Source of the DNA: Steromphala cineraria
Taxonomy: Eukaryota > Mollusca > Gastropoda > Trochida > Trochidae
Assembly: GCA_916613615.1 (NCBI GenBank)
Contig: OU744735.1
Span: forward strand, 41,303,468-41,367,467
Direction of reading: 5' to 3'
Length of the DNA stretch: 64,000 nucleotides
Shown here: in pieces, positions 12,790 to 25,417 of the stretch
Position numbering within the stretch: the stretch's first letter is position 1
How the letters are laid out: every line of letters starts with the position of its first letter
Made by a program: the position numbers and the translations under genes
Notes under the pieces: model-generated
Database searches by the model: none
What the model was told of the DNA's origin: nothing
The model's input: only the letters and a program-made list of their open reading frames with translations

Positions 12790-13758
12790 TAATTCTAAAA
12801 AAATATTATGTGTAAAACAATTAATAATTATTTAAGTATTGAAGCTTCTGTCAGGAATGTAAATAATTTCAAGAGTTATACTGAATGCTTGAATATGGAA
12901 GCTCTTAAATGACATTCAAATGTATTTATGTTTCCGCTTTGACGTCAGAGCTTCCCAAGCCAATGGATATCATCATTAAATTGTCGTTTAAACATTTGCA
13001 GTTCTATTTAATTATTTACACCAAAGTCACTTTACATAACCAAACTACATTTTCTTGAAATGATCGCAGATATTTTTTTCCAAATCGCAATACTATTTCC
13101 AACTTCTAAAACAGTATCTTAAAACACAATTTTCAATTTAAGAGTTTTGCCGAGGTTGCCGCCCGATCGTTGAAAGAATGTTTTTCACTTTTTACTTTCA
13201 CATTCTCGGCTCTCTTTAGCTGTTAAGTTTTTGTAATCTATTATAACTTACATCGTCAAGTTTCAAGATAGATACTAGACGTTCTATTCGTTCAAACCTT
13301 CACATAAACCATTTAAGCTAAACTTCATTGTGAACATACATTTGTGTAGATGCACTAAATCTGAGTAATTCATACGAAAGTACAATAAATATGTCTTGAC
13401 TTTTTAATGCTGGTCAAAATGCAATTTCCCAAGGCTATATCAGCCGGTAGTGATAATTTAATTTATAAAGAATAAATGTCTTTTTTCTCTTCTCATTTTG
13501 TTGCTCTTTTGTCCTCCTAAAAGGTTTTTTAAAAACGTAATGTTCGATAAATAGAGATAAAACAAGTTATATAGCTATCATCTATTCAGTGGGTAATGCC
13601 ATTATCAACCAACAAAATGCCAATATCCGTTCTCTTTCGAATAAAAGTTTAAAATTTTCTAAAAGTCTCATTGCTCCATATACTCCTGACAATGAATTCT
13701 TATGTACATACAGAAAGTTGTCGGTGTAGAGAAATCCACAAAAGAATCTTGTGAAACA
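12790..13758. other. Segment private to the right arm, opposite the left-arm-only block
   Basis: About 970 bp have no match in the left arm, where 1,998-3,145 occupies the matching place. The sequence is AT-rich with a short GC-richer patch at about 13,145-13,175. The 60-codon minus-strand ORF at 13,582-13,764 has no recognisable domain. Confidence 0.6.
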
Positions 13759-15718
13759 TTCCATAATGCAAAACTTTAAAATTGATTGACTGCCATTGTT
13801 GGATTAAAAAAACTTCCTAACTCAGAAGCACAAACAAAAAGGCACATAAGAAAATACACTTTTAAAATGAAAGTTGTCATTCTAAGCAAGTTTTTAAGGT
13901 TCAGAATGCATTATACATCTCTGCGTAGAATTGACTTGCAACGGTTATAATGTGTTTGTTGATCACGTTTTATTGATTTTGTGGGGATATTTAATATCAA
14001 GGATGCACGGTATTATCGGTATATTGTTTTATTGATACAATGCAACACAGAAACAACATGACATGAACAGACTGAAAAAAAGCCAATATGTCGGACATTT
14101 TAACTTACGACTTCTTATTAAAATTTGCAGCAAATGCATATACAACCTCATTTTGAAATAAAGCTGTTTGCAAAAGGTTTAGTCGTGATGTGAAAAAGGG
14201 CAAATATGTACAAGCTCACAAACAGTAATTGAAACTTCCCTTTTCAAATTGTCAACACTGAGCAATGATTGATTTTCTTAAAGCTGTTATCTTTTAAAAT
14301 GTCAAAGTAAAATATTTTACAATTATCAATATTTTGAAATTCGTATTGTAATATCCCGTCTGTATCGCTATTTGTCATCTAAAAATACATATGTATGTCC
14401 TACATGATAAATCTTATTGACAGTAAGTTCAGAACAACGTCAAGTACATGTCATCATAAACACTACGACTTCACCATGCTATGACATCACTGCATTGGCA
14501 GTCTAAGGGTAGTCCATTATTCATAGATACATTTTCATGGATACGTTATAAAAAGTATATCGCTGATGAGTGATGCGTCATCGCCTATTACATATTACAT
14601 ATTTGTAACTTCTATCAACTCGTGTTGATATATTGATATCAGAAAATTGAGGTTGAGAAATGTATTGTAAAACGGAAATGAGGAACGATTACCCATCCTA
14701 ACCATTTATCTTATCACAAGGAAGGGGAAGGGTCTGATGATCCAAATAAGGAATCTGCAAATCAAGTCAAAACAATGATGCATTCTCACCAACTCAATCT
14801 TTATGAGATAGTAATAAAGTAGCTGATGAACAAATAATGTATTCGAATCGGCAGAAAATTAGTCAAAATATATGCAAATGAGCCTCTAAAGGGTGTGAAG
14901 ATAGCACTATGTTATTTATTCTTTTAACCGAAAAATACCTTTTCAGTTTATAGGTAGAAATGACCAAAAGAATAATTATATTATATCATTTGAAATTTGT
15001 AGAACGAAGAAAACGGATTTAAGCATTGAAATAATCAATTAATATGCCACCCTTCTAAACAACTTAAAATTTATGAAAAAAATAAAATGCTGCTTAATAT
15101 GATTAATATGTCTTTTTAAGATAAAGCAAATCGAAAAATTAATTTCCTGATAAGTTTTAACAAAATCTTTAACCAAAATAAATTAATACCATATATTTCA
15201 AAATAAAGTAAAAGGAAAGTGGATTTTAACTTTGTGATGATTATTGTTTGATTAACCTTCTCTTTACCTAATACATCTGATAACTGTAAGGTGAACATAC
15301 AAAAAACTAATGGAAAGAATTAAGATGACCGTCTGATCATTTCACGATTTACCATAATATGTTAAAACCAGTAAAAGCCTTTTAAATTTCTGTCAAATAT
15401 TTGAAACATGTTAGCATGATAGCGAAAACCGTTGTAGATCAACTTTATACAGAAATGGTTAATGTACTCTGTACGTTATAGTTTGATGCTTGCAAAAATA
15501 TGTTTTATTCAGTTTAAACGTGTTTCTTTTTATAGTATTTCTCTTTGTGTGCGTCTGTTTTGCCGATACAAAACTTCAACAAATCGTCAAAACATATTTT
15601 TGCCTTATGTAAATTAGCAACCAATACTGTGATTGAATTTAAAATGATAATGATGACATAACTGTTATATACTTCGTGCCTTGTGTCAGTTTAGTTACGT
15701 TGTCAACTCCATATCTCA

Positions 15719-17076
15719 TTTATACATCTGTTTGACCAAATAAATGTTTATATCAATAGCCATATTTTGTTACTCTTAGTGTATTGCTGTTACAACAATA
15801 CCTTTTTTCGCATATACTATCTATCAATCTCCAAAGCATCATTTCTTACTGAAGACGAAATTTTAACATAAAACTCGAGTGACATCTGCACTAAATAACT
15901 TTGTTGAAACATTGTAGCTTGAAACTAATTCTCATTGGATAATACCATGTTTGTCACGTAATTAATGGTTATTTCATATATGGCTCAATCCAAATCATTT
16001 GAAGTATCTTTTACTAAATCATTGTCAATTTATTTGACCTCTTCAAGAATTGAATTATGTAAAGTTTTAAATGAAAATGATATTAACAAGAGGAAGTTTT
16101 ATTAATTTCTGAAATCTCAGTAATGAAATGATCTAATTCATCTTCGATTTCGTACAATTTCCATATAATAAGATAACCCATTTGAAATAATGTGAAAAGA
16201 ATAAAATATAAATAACTTAAAGGCATTTGTTGACACACACACACACAGACTCTTTATTTAGTTGCCAGGCGTTTCTTTATTCTACATTGAAATATGGAAA
16301 TTCTGTATCGTTTTGAATTGCAAATTGATATCAAAATGTATCAATAGGAAAGATTGCTGTCATATTCCGTTTGAATTATATCATGAAGGAGAATGATTAG
16401 TTTCTGAACATCAATTATATGATCACTGAGCGATATTAATCTGCATGCACAAACCATCAAGCAGAAAACAGTGAACTTGAGAGAACATCATTTGAAATAA
16501 TTGGACTGACGTGCTCACTTACTGACCATTCATCAAATGCTGAACTTACGGAATTTTATGTGACATGATATCTTGATATGATGACATTTTCCAGCAGAGG
16601 TTGCAATTTCAATTTATCATCCAAAACTGTGTTCCACAGGAAATATCGCTTGTGGAATATTAAGCGGCTCCTAGGGGATATCGCTTTGACAGTAGATTTT
16701 GAACAATGTTCTGTCATCAGAAAGGACATGACATCACAAACGTTTTGCATCATCAGTAATGACGTCACAATGTAATGACGTCATAAACACCATGACGTCA
16801 CAATGCTTTGACATTACTTTTAGGAGTTTTAGGGCTATGCAGTGTTCAAAGTTGAACATCTTCATGCATGTTTGGATGATAAATAGAATCTCTCCCTGGT
16901 GTCTTCTGATATCAAATATATCAACACTCGGTGATAAAAGTAAAACATTTTATATACAGTTATGAGCAATAGTGTATTGTTACAATATTTAAATGTGATG
17001 TAAATGTATATAACTTTGCTTGCACGATTAACTTAGTTCAGTGATAAGTTGTCAAATCATACGACATACATAAATA
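15719..17076. other. Non-genic stretch with a CRE-like cluster
   Basis: No gene or transposon could be recognised in about 1.36 kb. It contains a short (CA)n run at about 16,231-16,245 and three TGACGTCA octamers at about 16,760-16,800. Short ORFs on both strands (16,556-16,965) overlap each other and resemble no family. Confidence 0.6.
16759..16801. promoter_or_regulatory. Cluster of three TGACGTCA (CRE-like) octamers
   Basis: Three copies of the palindrome TGACGTCA lie within about 43 bp, each preceded by A or C and followed by CAA or TAA. TGACGTCA is the consensus for CREB/ATF bZIP factors. Because the motif is also the core of a short repeated ATGACGTCACAATG block, it may be repeat structure rather than an enhancer. 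No promoter or gene is visible beside it. Confidence 0.35.
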
Positions 17077-17598
17077 AACTTGTGTCCAAAAGAAACGCTA
17101 CCTTACAGATCGCAAGATAATTCAATCACCTGCAGATTGGTAAAACTAAAAATAGTTCTATCATTTCTCGAGAAGTCAACTCACTTCTATGCAAAATTTT
17201 GCAACATTATCTTTTCATGTTTGCGAGAAACACGCTTTTTAAAAATTCATTGATTTGAAATCATCGATAGCAGACAGTCACTTTTCCTTGTTTTAAAACG
17301 TTCTAGCGCAATGATGCGTAAACGAATTTATGTCAAATAAACTGCATTATATCGACAACATTCTTTTCTTACCTAAATTCCATACTTTACCCAATTTAAA
17401 ACTGAAATGACAAAAAAACTGTGCAAAAAACAATTTGAAATTGTGATTTATGCACCCAAAGTGCGTTTAAAGAGACAATAAATCAAAAGAATGTTATCCT
17501 GAAAAATGAAAATGTGCATTCTTCTTCACAAGACATGCCCGCCAGATAACCTGATATCGAGGTAGAAAACTTGGTAGCGTTTCTTTTGGACACAAGTT
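17077..17598. mobile_element. 522-bp MITE with 26-bp terminal inverted repeats and TA duplication
   Basis: The left terminus (17,077-17,102, starting AACTTGTGTCC) is the exact reverse complement of the right terminus (17,573-17,598). Both ends are flanked by the dinucleotide TA (17,075-17,076 and 17,599-17,600). The interior has no transposase ORF. TA target duplication with simple terminal repeats is the hallmark of the Tc1/mariner superfamily, so this is read as a non-autonomous derivative mobilised by a transposase encoded elsewhere. The perfect termini suggest a fairly young insertion. Confidence 0.85.
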
Positions 17599-17600
17599 TA

Positions 17601-18540
17601 CAATTCATTTATTGTAATATATTAAACAACTTAAGTATCGAAACATGTGTTAATTGCTTGTAGATGATATGACGTGATTAATATTTTATTATTTAGCTCC
17701 TGCATAACTGTAACTATCAGCAATTTTCTACTACTTCAATCTCAACGGTATGTTTCGACAACTTTATGTTTGTTGTATTTTCTTAAAGTCACGAAGAATT
17801 GAACTAGTGCTTTAAAAGTTTTGAATATTACGTAATCTTCATGAATAAATAACCATTTTCTTTGTGCTTAGAAAACATAGCAAACAATACAAAAGCGTGA
17901 TCTGTGAACTGCTTTGATAATTGCAGAACAATAAATGGCAAGCCTGATGAAAGGGTTTAATTATCATTCGTGGGAAGGGACAATGAATTAGTTTGCTAAA
18001 TATTCTCAACATGTTCACAGGTTTAAGTTCAGTTTTAAAAAATCAGCAAACCTTTTCACTGAAATGAAGATAAATGAGGCATAATGGTTTCTGTCAATTG
18101 AAATATGCAATATGCTTACTTTCCTGATCTGCAAACTGTTGCAAGGGGAACTTGCTCTGTGAATTGCAACATAATTATACAGAAATAGCAGATATAGCAG
18201 ATCAATATAAAGAACTGCCTTGTTCAAATATATAAAATAAATTCTACTCATTTGTTCAACTCAACCAGATATATTTTGTTCATAGCAACAAAGATTTTTG
18301 CAAATATATCCTAGTTGTGTGATATTGCGTAAATTCGGTTGTTAAACTGATGCAAAATACCATCACTTCATCGAAATTCTTCAATTAAATTCAAAAATAC
18401 AATTTAAAGTTACTTACTTTAAAGTCATTAAAGTAATATCAATAAGGATATATTCTGCTGCTTACCAAAAATTTAACTGCGACAAACGTTCCTAATGTTT
18501 GTAAAATAAACATTATTATATGAATATTTTTATGTTATCG
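17601..18540. other. Non-genic stretch
   Basis: About 940 AT-rich bases. No repeat partner in the window, no RNA gene and no convincing ORF were seen; the 78-codon minus-strand ORF at 18,015-18,251 has no recognisable domain. Confidence 0.6.
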
Positions 18541-18990
18541 GAACGGGATAGCTCTCACGTTGCTGAGGTCTGGAGTTCAAATCCCATCCAGGCCAAGGTG
18601 TGAAAACCTAGAGTTCATTTCTGTAAGAACTCTACAGTGTCACCCTGGAGGTGTGAAGGTGTGTTGTGCAACAAAAACTGCGCACTTAAAAGATCCCAAG
18701 AATTCATGTCAGTGGCTGAATGGTGGATACCGAGATGTCGGTTATCAGCGTTCAGGAGTGTTGGACAACTGCTGTGACTACGTGTTTCAGTTAACCAAGC
18801 TGAGAATGGGTACCCTGTGAGGCATAGAATGGTCCCTATCCTGAGCGCCACATATGTAGATGCCGATCCTCCCCAGGGAGTTGAATTGGAAAAATGATCG
18901 GAGGGTGAAAGAATGCCATTGACCAGGGAAAACAATGTAAGCGCATTGAGCAACCACAAGTGGATGGATATGGGCGCTATATAAATATTA
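18541..18990 (+). mobile_element. tRNA-type SINE with a long body
   Basis: The head (about 18,545-18,595) carries an A-box-like GGGATAGCTCT and a good B box, AGTTCAAATCC, followed by a CCAGGCC acceptor-like end. This is the layout of a tRNA-derived SINE promoter. The roughly 390-bp body is much more GC-rich than its surroundings and ends in GGGCGCTATATAAAT (about 18,972-18,986), followed by a short TATGATATGATC tail. That ending is a common SINE/LINE-tail motif in invertebrates, and a similar one occurs at 63,353-63,368. Two overlapping ORFs on opposite strands (86 and 114 codons) are by-products of the GC-rich body. Target duplication is not clear. Confidence 0.7.
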
Positions 18991-19540
18991 ATATGATATG
19001 ATCATTTATGGAAATTTTGAATTTGTCATTATTTCCTAACAAAATATCTCATAGTCAACACTTTTGGGTCTAAATATTTAGAAATGATAATTATTTGATT
19101 CTACTTATATTCATATCATCTTTCAGTATGTAATGGGAAAATCTACTCCAAAATCACAACCTTTGGGACAACACTCATTGAAAGAGTCGAACTCAAGCGA
19201 ACACAATATATATATATGACATGATATTTTCACTGAGTTCAACAATTAAACAAATTTGTTGTAAGCAACTGTACTAACCCATAAAACGGAAACCCATATG
19301 TGATTTTGACAATTATGGACTCGTGTTCAAACAAGTTAAACCATACAACTTTAACATTTTCTTTCAAACGACCTTGTTGAATATATGCTACAGCGTCATC
19401 GCACAAACGGAACCAAAGAAACGTTTGGAAAATATGGTTTAGGAATGAATCAAAAATCTGTCTGAAACAGCAAGTTGATTGTTGATTATGTCTCAATATT
19501 GTTAACCAATGGGAAATTGAACATTTACACAATATTTGTC
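18991..19540. other. Non-genic stretch before the LINE remnant
   Basis: No gene is recognised. It contains a short (TA)n run at 19,207-19,217. The 97-codon minus-strand ORF at 19,239-19,532 resembles no known family. Confidence 0.55.
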
Positions 19541-20345
19541 AGAGACCAATACCTCATTGACCATCACTCTTATGCTGACGACACTCAGCTGATGGGCTCT
19601 AGCAGTGTGGGAGCGTTCCATGACGTCATCACACGTACGACTAACTGTTCACGTGATGTCAAAGCGTGGATGCCCTCAAGCACTTTCAAACCTAAAAACT
19701 GCAAGACCGAAGCACTGCTTGTTGGCAAGTCTGCTCAGAGAAAGCTTACAGGATTAGAGTTAGTTCCAGTGGGCAATCCCCATGCTGTAAGCGTCAGGAA
19801 CTTAAAAAAGGGTATATTTTGTCTCTGAACTTAGCATGGATATCCACGTAAATAACATCAAAACAATCTATTACCATCAGAAACATCTACAAATGCTTGA
19901 CAATTGATGCAGCGCATGCCTTAGGAAACTTATTTGTTCTGTCAACGTTAGACTATGGCAACGGGCTATGTTATGGATTACCATCATCATTGCCCAAAAT
20001 GGTGCGAAAGGTTCAAAATGTAGCAGCTCAAGTGGTTTGCGAGGTACCAAAGATGTGTCACATCACGCCAATACTGAAGTCCCTGCACTGGCTTCCTGTA
20101 AAGCAAGGATCGAGGACAAGGTGTTGTGTTGGGCATACCATGGCACAGCAACTAGGTACCTGCATGATCTATTGATCATCTTCTGTCCTGACAGAACATA
20201 TTTTGAAACTTAATACCTACTATCAGCTATGGGTCAACTCACCTGTGGAACAATCTGCCGACAGAACTGAAATTGTGATCATCTAGAGATGCTTTTAAGA
20301 GAGCCCTACGGACAATGCTGTTCAAACATTGCTATGAGTAGAGCT
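19541..20345 (+). pseudogene. Decayed CR1/L2/jockey-type LINE, C-terminal reverse transcriptase fragment
   Basis: The plus strand encodes broken pieces of a non-LTR reverse transcriptase. At 19,571-19,591 is YADDTQL, the catalytic YADD box, followed in the same frame by VKAWM and a KTEALLVG stretch typical of this RT family. In another frame (19,897-20,175) are LDYGNGLCYGLP and HITPILKSLHWLPVK, the conserved post-RT segment of CR1/L2/jockey-like ORF2 proteins. A third piece near 20,243 reads LWNNLPTEL. Frame changes and stops separate the pieces, and the endonuclease and N-terminal RT are absent, so it is an old 5'-truncated insertion. The exact clade cannot be fixed from this fragment. Confidence 0.85.
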
Positions 20346-22493
20346 ATGCACTGAGCATAAACTTGTGAATGGACAATTGCATTGTGCAATTCAAGTACAT
20401 TGTACACATTTTATCATAATTTCGCACTCTAAAGTTTACACATAATTCCGAACCTTGATTGGTTAAGAATATAGTCATATGATTCAAATTTCATAAAATT
20501 TTAAATTTCAAAAATCTATCATACTCGTGTGAACATTCAACGGAACTACTTTATTTCTCCATCCCACATCAAATCAAATCAAATGTTTTTCAATAAAATA
20601 TTAAGAAATGGAACTTAGATTAATCTAAAGTTACCAAAACTATGTTTTAAGTGACAAAAAATCATTTGTCGAATTTGCAAAATAGATCTCAATGAACGAC
20701 GCGAGTTCTATATTTGCATTAACAGTTGCTTGATACTATTTACATAACCATCAATTATGCGTAAAAAGATATTCTAAAACTTACGATGAATAGACAAGAT
20801 AACAAAGAGTTGTGATTGGAAAGTTTTCATAATCCAAATATTACTTCAACAACTGTTCATTCAATTCTTATTCGGATGAAATAGAGCGATGCTTAGAGGA
20901 ACATTGTTACTCATGCATTCTACATTTCTACAGTTCATGACTGTTCTACTCGAAACTTTACACATGTGTAACTCATATGTATGGTACAACATGGAGTTGT
21001 TTTGTAAATTTACTTGAGCACAGGTCACATACCCCAATTGGGCTTTTGCTATCTTCAACGAAAATTATTTTGAAGTAAAAGTGTTCTGCTCAACACACTA
21101 TAGAAAGTCATGGTAATTTTCAAACTGAAGGACACATCGATAACATAGCAATTGAGAAATATTAATGAACAATACCACAATATTGATGCAAGAAACTTCT
21201 GTATCAAATGCGTGGCTTCCTTCACTTGTCACATATGTTCAGAGTTTACAAGATCAATATTATCACCAGTGTGGCTGTTTGTCCAAAACCGTTTGCACAA
21301 TCCCCACAAAGCGATGTCTTTAAAGTTTTAATAACATGCTTCACTTGTGTAAGCAAATTTATCTTTGATAGCAATTCATGATGTGAAGTCAATGATTGAT
21401 AAAAGATTAAAGAAAAATGTCAACTATCTCACCTATTACACATCAAAGCTAGACATTGTCAATAAAACGCACTACAAGAATTTAGATTGTAATTCAACAG
21501 ATTTTCTATCAGACATCTTAGATATGCGAATTCTTTATACTAACACTTTTGCAAAGAGAAACATCAGAATCGGTACGTTATGGTAAAGAAACAGATTCGC
21601 TGTTTGCGTTTAAAGGTGCATTAAATATTTTTCATCCTTTTGGTTATTTTTTATTAATACTAGAGTATAGGACTTCATTGATGTCATTCGTACGTCACAA
21701 ATTACTCTACAGCGTGTTACACGAAAGAACAATGAACATCAATGGTAGTTGAAACATTCACAGTCAAATCTTATTAAAATATAATCTATGTTGTTACCAG
21801 TCGAAGTAAACTTAGCCTCAATAATACTTGCTTCACTCCCGATATTGAGTCTAGCTACATACAGTAACAGGTGGCATCAGCCGAACTCTCGACGACCCCC
21901 AATTGAAACGCGAGATGACCAAATGAATTATACAACTATAAAGCGGCTACTTTTAGTATTATTTGAAATTTGGACATTTTGTGCGAATGCAGACTATTGT
22001 GGCTTGGTAAGATGTGTGCTGATTGGTCATGTCGATTGATCGCCTGACGCGACCGGTTACTGCATCTAGCTAGACTCATTATCGGGAGTATAGCGAGTAT
22101 CATTGAGGCTAGGTTACTTACACTGCATTTTTACACTACGATATACATGTAGATCACACCAGGCTCAGTAATAACAGCCGTGAGATTCTCCTTTGACCCA
22201 GCCAATCAGCGACTTCGCCCTGAAGGCTTGGGTTGCTGGCAACATGTATACATATCGGATATCCAACACTCGGAAAACGAACATTTCAGCGATTTTTATG
22301 GTTCGAATCAATCTGTTGGGGGAATAAGGCCCATGCAAATACTTAAAAGTGACTGTTTTCAAGGCAATATCCGCATGGCACAATGTGATGTCATATTAAA
22401 CGGTACAAATTCAAACATCAAGTTGTAGTTGTTATTGTGAACATATATGTTGAATAAACTTTCCCTCATATAATTTCTGTGGGTTCTTTTAAT
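20346..22493. other. Non-genic stretch between the LINE remnant and the tandem array
   Basis: About 2.15 kb without a recognisable gene, RNA or transposon. Several 65-92-codon ORFs occur on both strands (for example 21,365-21,586, 21,788-22,039, 22,180-22,428) but none shows a domain or codon pattern worth calling. The region 21,840-22,400 is somewhat more GC-rich, includes a CCAATCAG box (about 22,202) and could be decayed promoter or repeat sequence. Confidence 0.5.
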
Positions 22494-22802
22494 GCGTTAG
22501 ATTATGTAACCATAAATATAGTGACGCATAAAATAAGACCAAATATGACATAAAACTGTAAAAAAGTCTTGTTGATTTATTATTGATTTATAACACGTAT
22601 TCGAAATACATTTGCAAATAAGAAAGAATCTGTCAAGGACTGAAACATTCTAAATGGATTCGTAATTGATTTGACATATGCAAATTACTCTCACTTGCTA
22701 TTTTGAAAAACAAAAGGTTATAAGATAAAGTTATCAGTAACCACTGTAGTGTGTTATCTCTAGAATTGGTCTGCAAGAGACGAGCGTTTTGATGAAAAAC
22801 AG

Positions 22803-23102
22803 GGGGCGGGATAGCGCAGTGGTTAGCGCGTTCGGCTCCGGATCAGAGGGTCCGTGGTTCGAATCCCGCCAGGGGCTCGGCAACTTTGTCTGCAGTAGAG
22901 AACTGTTCTACACGCAGTCAGGTTTGGGTGCAATGCTACACTGAATTTCAGCCCAGTACCACCCATGGTTCGCTAGTTCCAGCCGTTGCTCGCAGGTTTC
23001 ACCGCAATACATAGCCACAATAGTGCTGCGGGTTTTCTCCCTGCAATAATACTAACAGCCGCGATATAAGTGAAATACTCCCCACATCACCTCATCTCAC
23101 CT
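22803..23102 (+). mobile_element. 300-bp tRNA-Arg-like SINE, first copy
   Basis: The first 75 bases form a tRNA-like head: GGATAGCGCAGTGGTTAGCGC is a near-perfect D-arm and A box, CTCCGGATCAGA recalls the anticodon loop of tRNA-Arg(CCG), and GGTTCGAATCC is a perfect B box. The T stem and anticodon stem do not pair fully, so it is a tRNA derivative, not a tRNA gene. The body carries no ORF and the end is CACCTCATCTCACCT. It is flanked by a 12-bp target duplication with one difference (GATGAAAAACAG at 22,791-22,802; GACGAAAAACAG at 23,103-23,114), which proves insertion by target-primed retrotransposition. Confidence 0.9.
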
Positions 23103-24382
23103 GACGAAAAACAGACAAAGCGGTCAAACCTGATGGTTTGTGTAACACGGCCTTGTGAGATGTAGAATTTGCGTAAACGTTGTGAAGAAAAAGTATGATT
23201 ATATTTTCTTACAGTCGCTCTTTACCTTGGAGTTAATTACCACGAAATTCCTTTTAAATTCATCATATTTATAATTTAGACAGGAGACAAAAAATACTCA
23301 ATACACCGGTCTATCCTATATCAATAGCATATTAAGCTGCCCGAAGTTGCATAGAAATAGATTATCAAAACTGCATAGAAAGTTTAAAACGAAATCATTA
23401 TAATATAACTAATACCTAATCGAGTAATGTATCTATCATGTCTTCTAATCACTACAATATAAATGAATCGTTCAATAAATGTACCTTTAAAAAAAACTAT
23501 GGTATTTATATGTGGGGTATACAACCTTGTTTATGATGTAAATTTTTAAGGCTGAATGTCGAAAATGACATCACTTATTACAGCAAAATAAAAGTTTTCT
23601 TGCACAAAACATGTTTTCGCTACTTGTTAAAGTGTATAAAAAAGACCAAACAGTAAACAATAAAATGCATATAGCAATGAGATACATAACGGCTCAACGT
23701 TTCGGCTCGAAAATGTTTTTGCTATCCTATCTTCAGACATATTTCGGTTGATTTTAAAAAAATGATTGAGGACATAAAAAGGCTATTTCGTAAATGTTCT
23801 TCTGATCAAACTTTCAAAAGATTTAAAAGTTTTAGAAAAACTCGTTGCTCCAAATTGAAGTTTGCTAATATCTGTCAGAAAAGCATTTCTTCCATAAAAA
23901 TAACGCAAGTTTCTCATATCAAAGTTGATATTGTCCATACATGTATATATAAGACAAACTGGAATGAAATTAGTGAAAAGAGGTCTGTAACATATAATGA
24001 AGTCCACAATGGAGAGTTTCCAAGAAACTCAACCATCTAAAACAATGTGTCCTACTTTTTCCAGGAAGATGTGTTTATCATCAATCTATGAGAAAAACTC
24101 ATTTTCCACAAATATCACTCTCTTCAAAAAACTTAACTTACTTTTTTCTCTTAAAAAAACGTTTCAATTATGGAACAATTTACAAAACCACGTGAATTTA
24201 TATGCTGTCGATGTATTTTTTCATTACAATACATGTTAATTGAAGAGCCATCAGTTTCATTTGCATAGGTTTGTGACTAAATACATACCAATTTCTCAGT
24301 TTCAGGTTAGATTTTTAAAATACTTTTATAATAAAATACATAACGTATGCATTAGTCAGTGCCAAGCAAACTGAATATGTTT

Positions 24383-24387
24383 GGTTG
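24383..24387 (+). repeat. 5-bp target site duplication, left
   Basis: GGTTG stands directly before the 5' LTR and again at 31,282-31,286 directly after the 3' LTR. The uninterrupted sister unit at about 43,255 reads TTTGGTTGACTACC, so the empty site carries GGTTG once. This confirms the element boundaries. Confidence 0.95.
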
Positions 24388-24505
24388 TGTCACAGTAGCT
24401 CTAAACATAGTACGCTACGTACGAACGCAACGTATGAACGTCACGTACGAACGCAACCAGTGTTGTGACAGTGCGCGTTTTGCATGACAGGGTCGTGCAC
24501 TGAGG

Positions 24506-24514
24506 GTATAAAAG
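24506..24514 (+). promoter_or_regulatory. TATA box of the 5' LTR promoter
   Basis: GTATAAAAG lies about 118 bp into the LTR, so RNA polymerase II transcription should begin near 24,537. The U3 region would then be only about 150 bp and the R region unusually long, ending near the AATAAA at 25,412. The same motif is in the 3' LTR. Confidence 0.75.
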
Positions 24515-25411
24515 CTGGGCGAAACATGTACCGAGGGTCAGAAGCAATAAATTGCTGACGGATGACCAGTGAGGCATGGGCTGTTTGAGCCTGGGAGAAC
24601 TTGGGGACGCGTGAGTCGGAAAACTAGGGAGTGCTTGGATGTGATGTCATCGGCATGGTAACCTGGAGACTACGTTTTGTCGGCCCTCGTTCGTGGTGAC
24701 GTCATCGACAGATGTGTGACGTCATCATCGCTGTATCCACGTCTCGGTGGATGGTGTCTGCTACGACTGACTGGTGGTGATATGTGGGAAACCTGATGTT
24801 CTGTAGGGTGGACACAGGAGGGATTCTGGATCCAAGGACCTCAGCTCAGTGTAGAGATGATGTGCTCCGGCACACATGCATTCAAGTACATGACTTGAAC
24901 ATTTCACCTTTGTATTTGACAAAGACTTATCAACTTTCCTCCTGATTACGAGGTGGATTTATATATCTTATGAGTCGTAGGACTCATGAACTTTCATTCG
25001 AGTGATTGACTTGAATTTCTCAAACCACGTTTTGATGGACCGATGTTTGAACTTACATATATAATTTTGTTGTGGCGTTTTCATGTGATGTATTCATGTA
25101 TTGTATTTCTATGTGCTTAAAGATTATTATATGAATATCCTGGTATGTATGGGTGCATATGGAAATGGTATGTATGAAATTGTGTAGAACGTGAAAGGTG
25201 TTTTGCATATGTGAAGGTAAGCGTGAAACATGGAAGTATTGCTGATGTGGGTTTACATGTGAGTATGATATTGCTGATGTGGGTTTACATGTGAGTATGA
25301 GATTACATGTATGCTATGAGTACTTGACGTGTGCTGGTGTTAGAGATCGAATGGGTATGTTCTGACTTTGAATTGTGTGGGGAATGCTTTGTTTGTGTTG
25401 ATTGTTTGTGT

Positions 25412-25417
25412 AATAAA
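25412..25417 (+). terminator. LTR polyadenylation signal (5' LTR copy)
   Basis: AATAAA lies about 60 bp before the LTR end and is followed by a T-rich/GT-rich stretch. The equivalent signal in the 3' LTR (about 31,218-31,223) would end the genomic RNA. Confidence 0.65.

Larger units (their letters stand above)
7209..15718 (-). repeat. Right arm of the giant inverted duplication
   Basis: Reverse complement of 1-6,922 but longer, because it has private segments at about 8,003-9,253, 10,290-10,838 and 12,790-13,758 and an expanded minisatellite (9,254-9,470). The sum of paired coordinates falls from about 15,930 in the middle of the arm to about 14,080 near the spacer, which locates these insertions. 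Similarity ends at about 15,718, paired with window base 1. No gene is recognisable. Confidence 0.9.

Noticed and set aside
16556..16775. Overlapping ORFs on both strands near the CRE cluster
   Set aside because: They are short, share the same bases in antisense and have no family match.
18560..18959. Overlapping 86- and 114-codon ORFs on opposite strands
   Set aside because: Both lie in the GC-rich SINE body and neither has a known domain.
22803..22877. Functional tRNA-Arg gene
   Set aside because: The head resembles tRNA-Arg(CCG), but the T and anticodon stems fail. It is followed by a 225-bp body and flanked by a target duplication, so it is a SINE.
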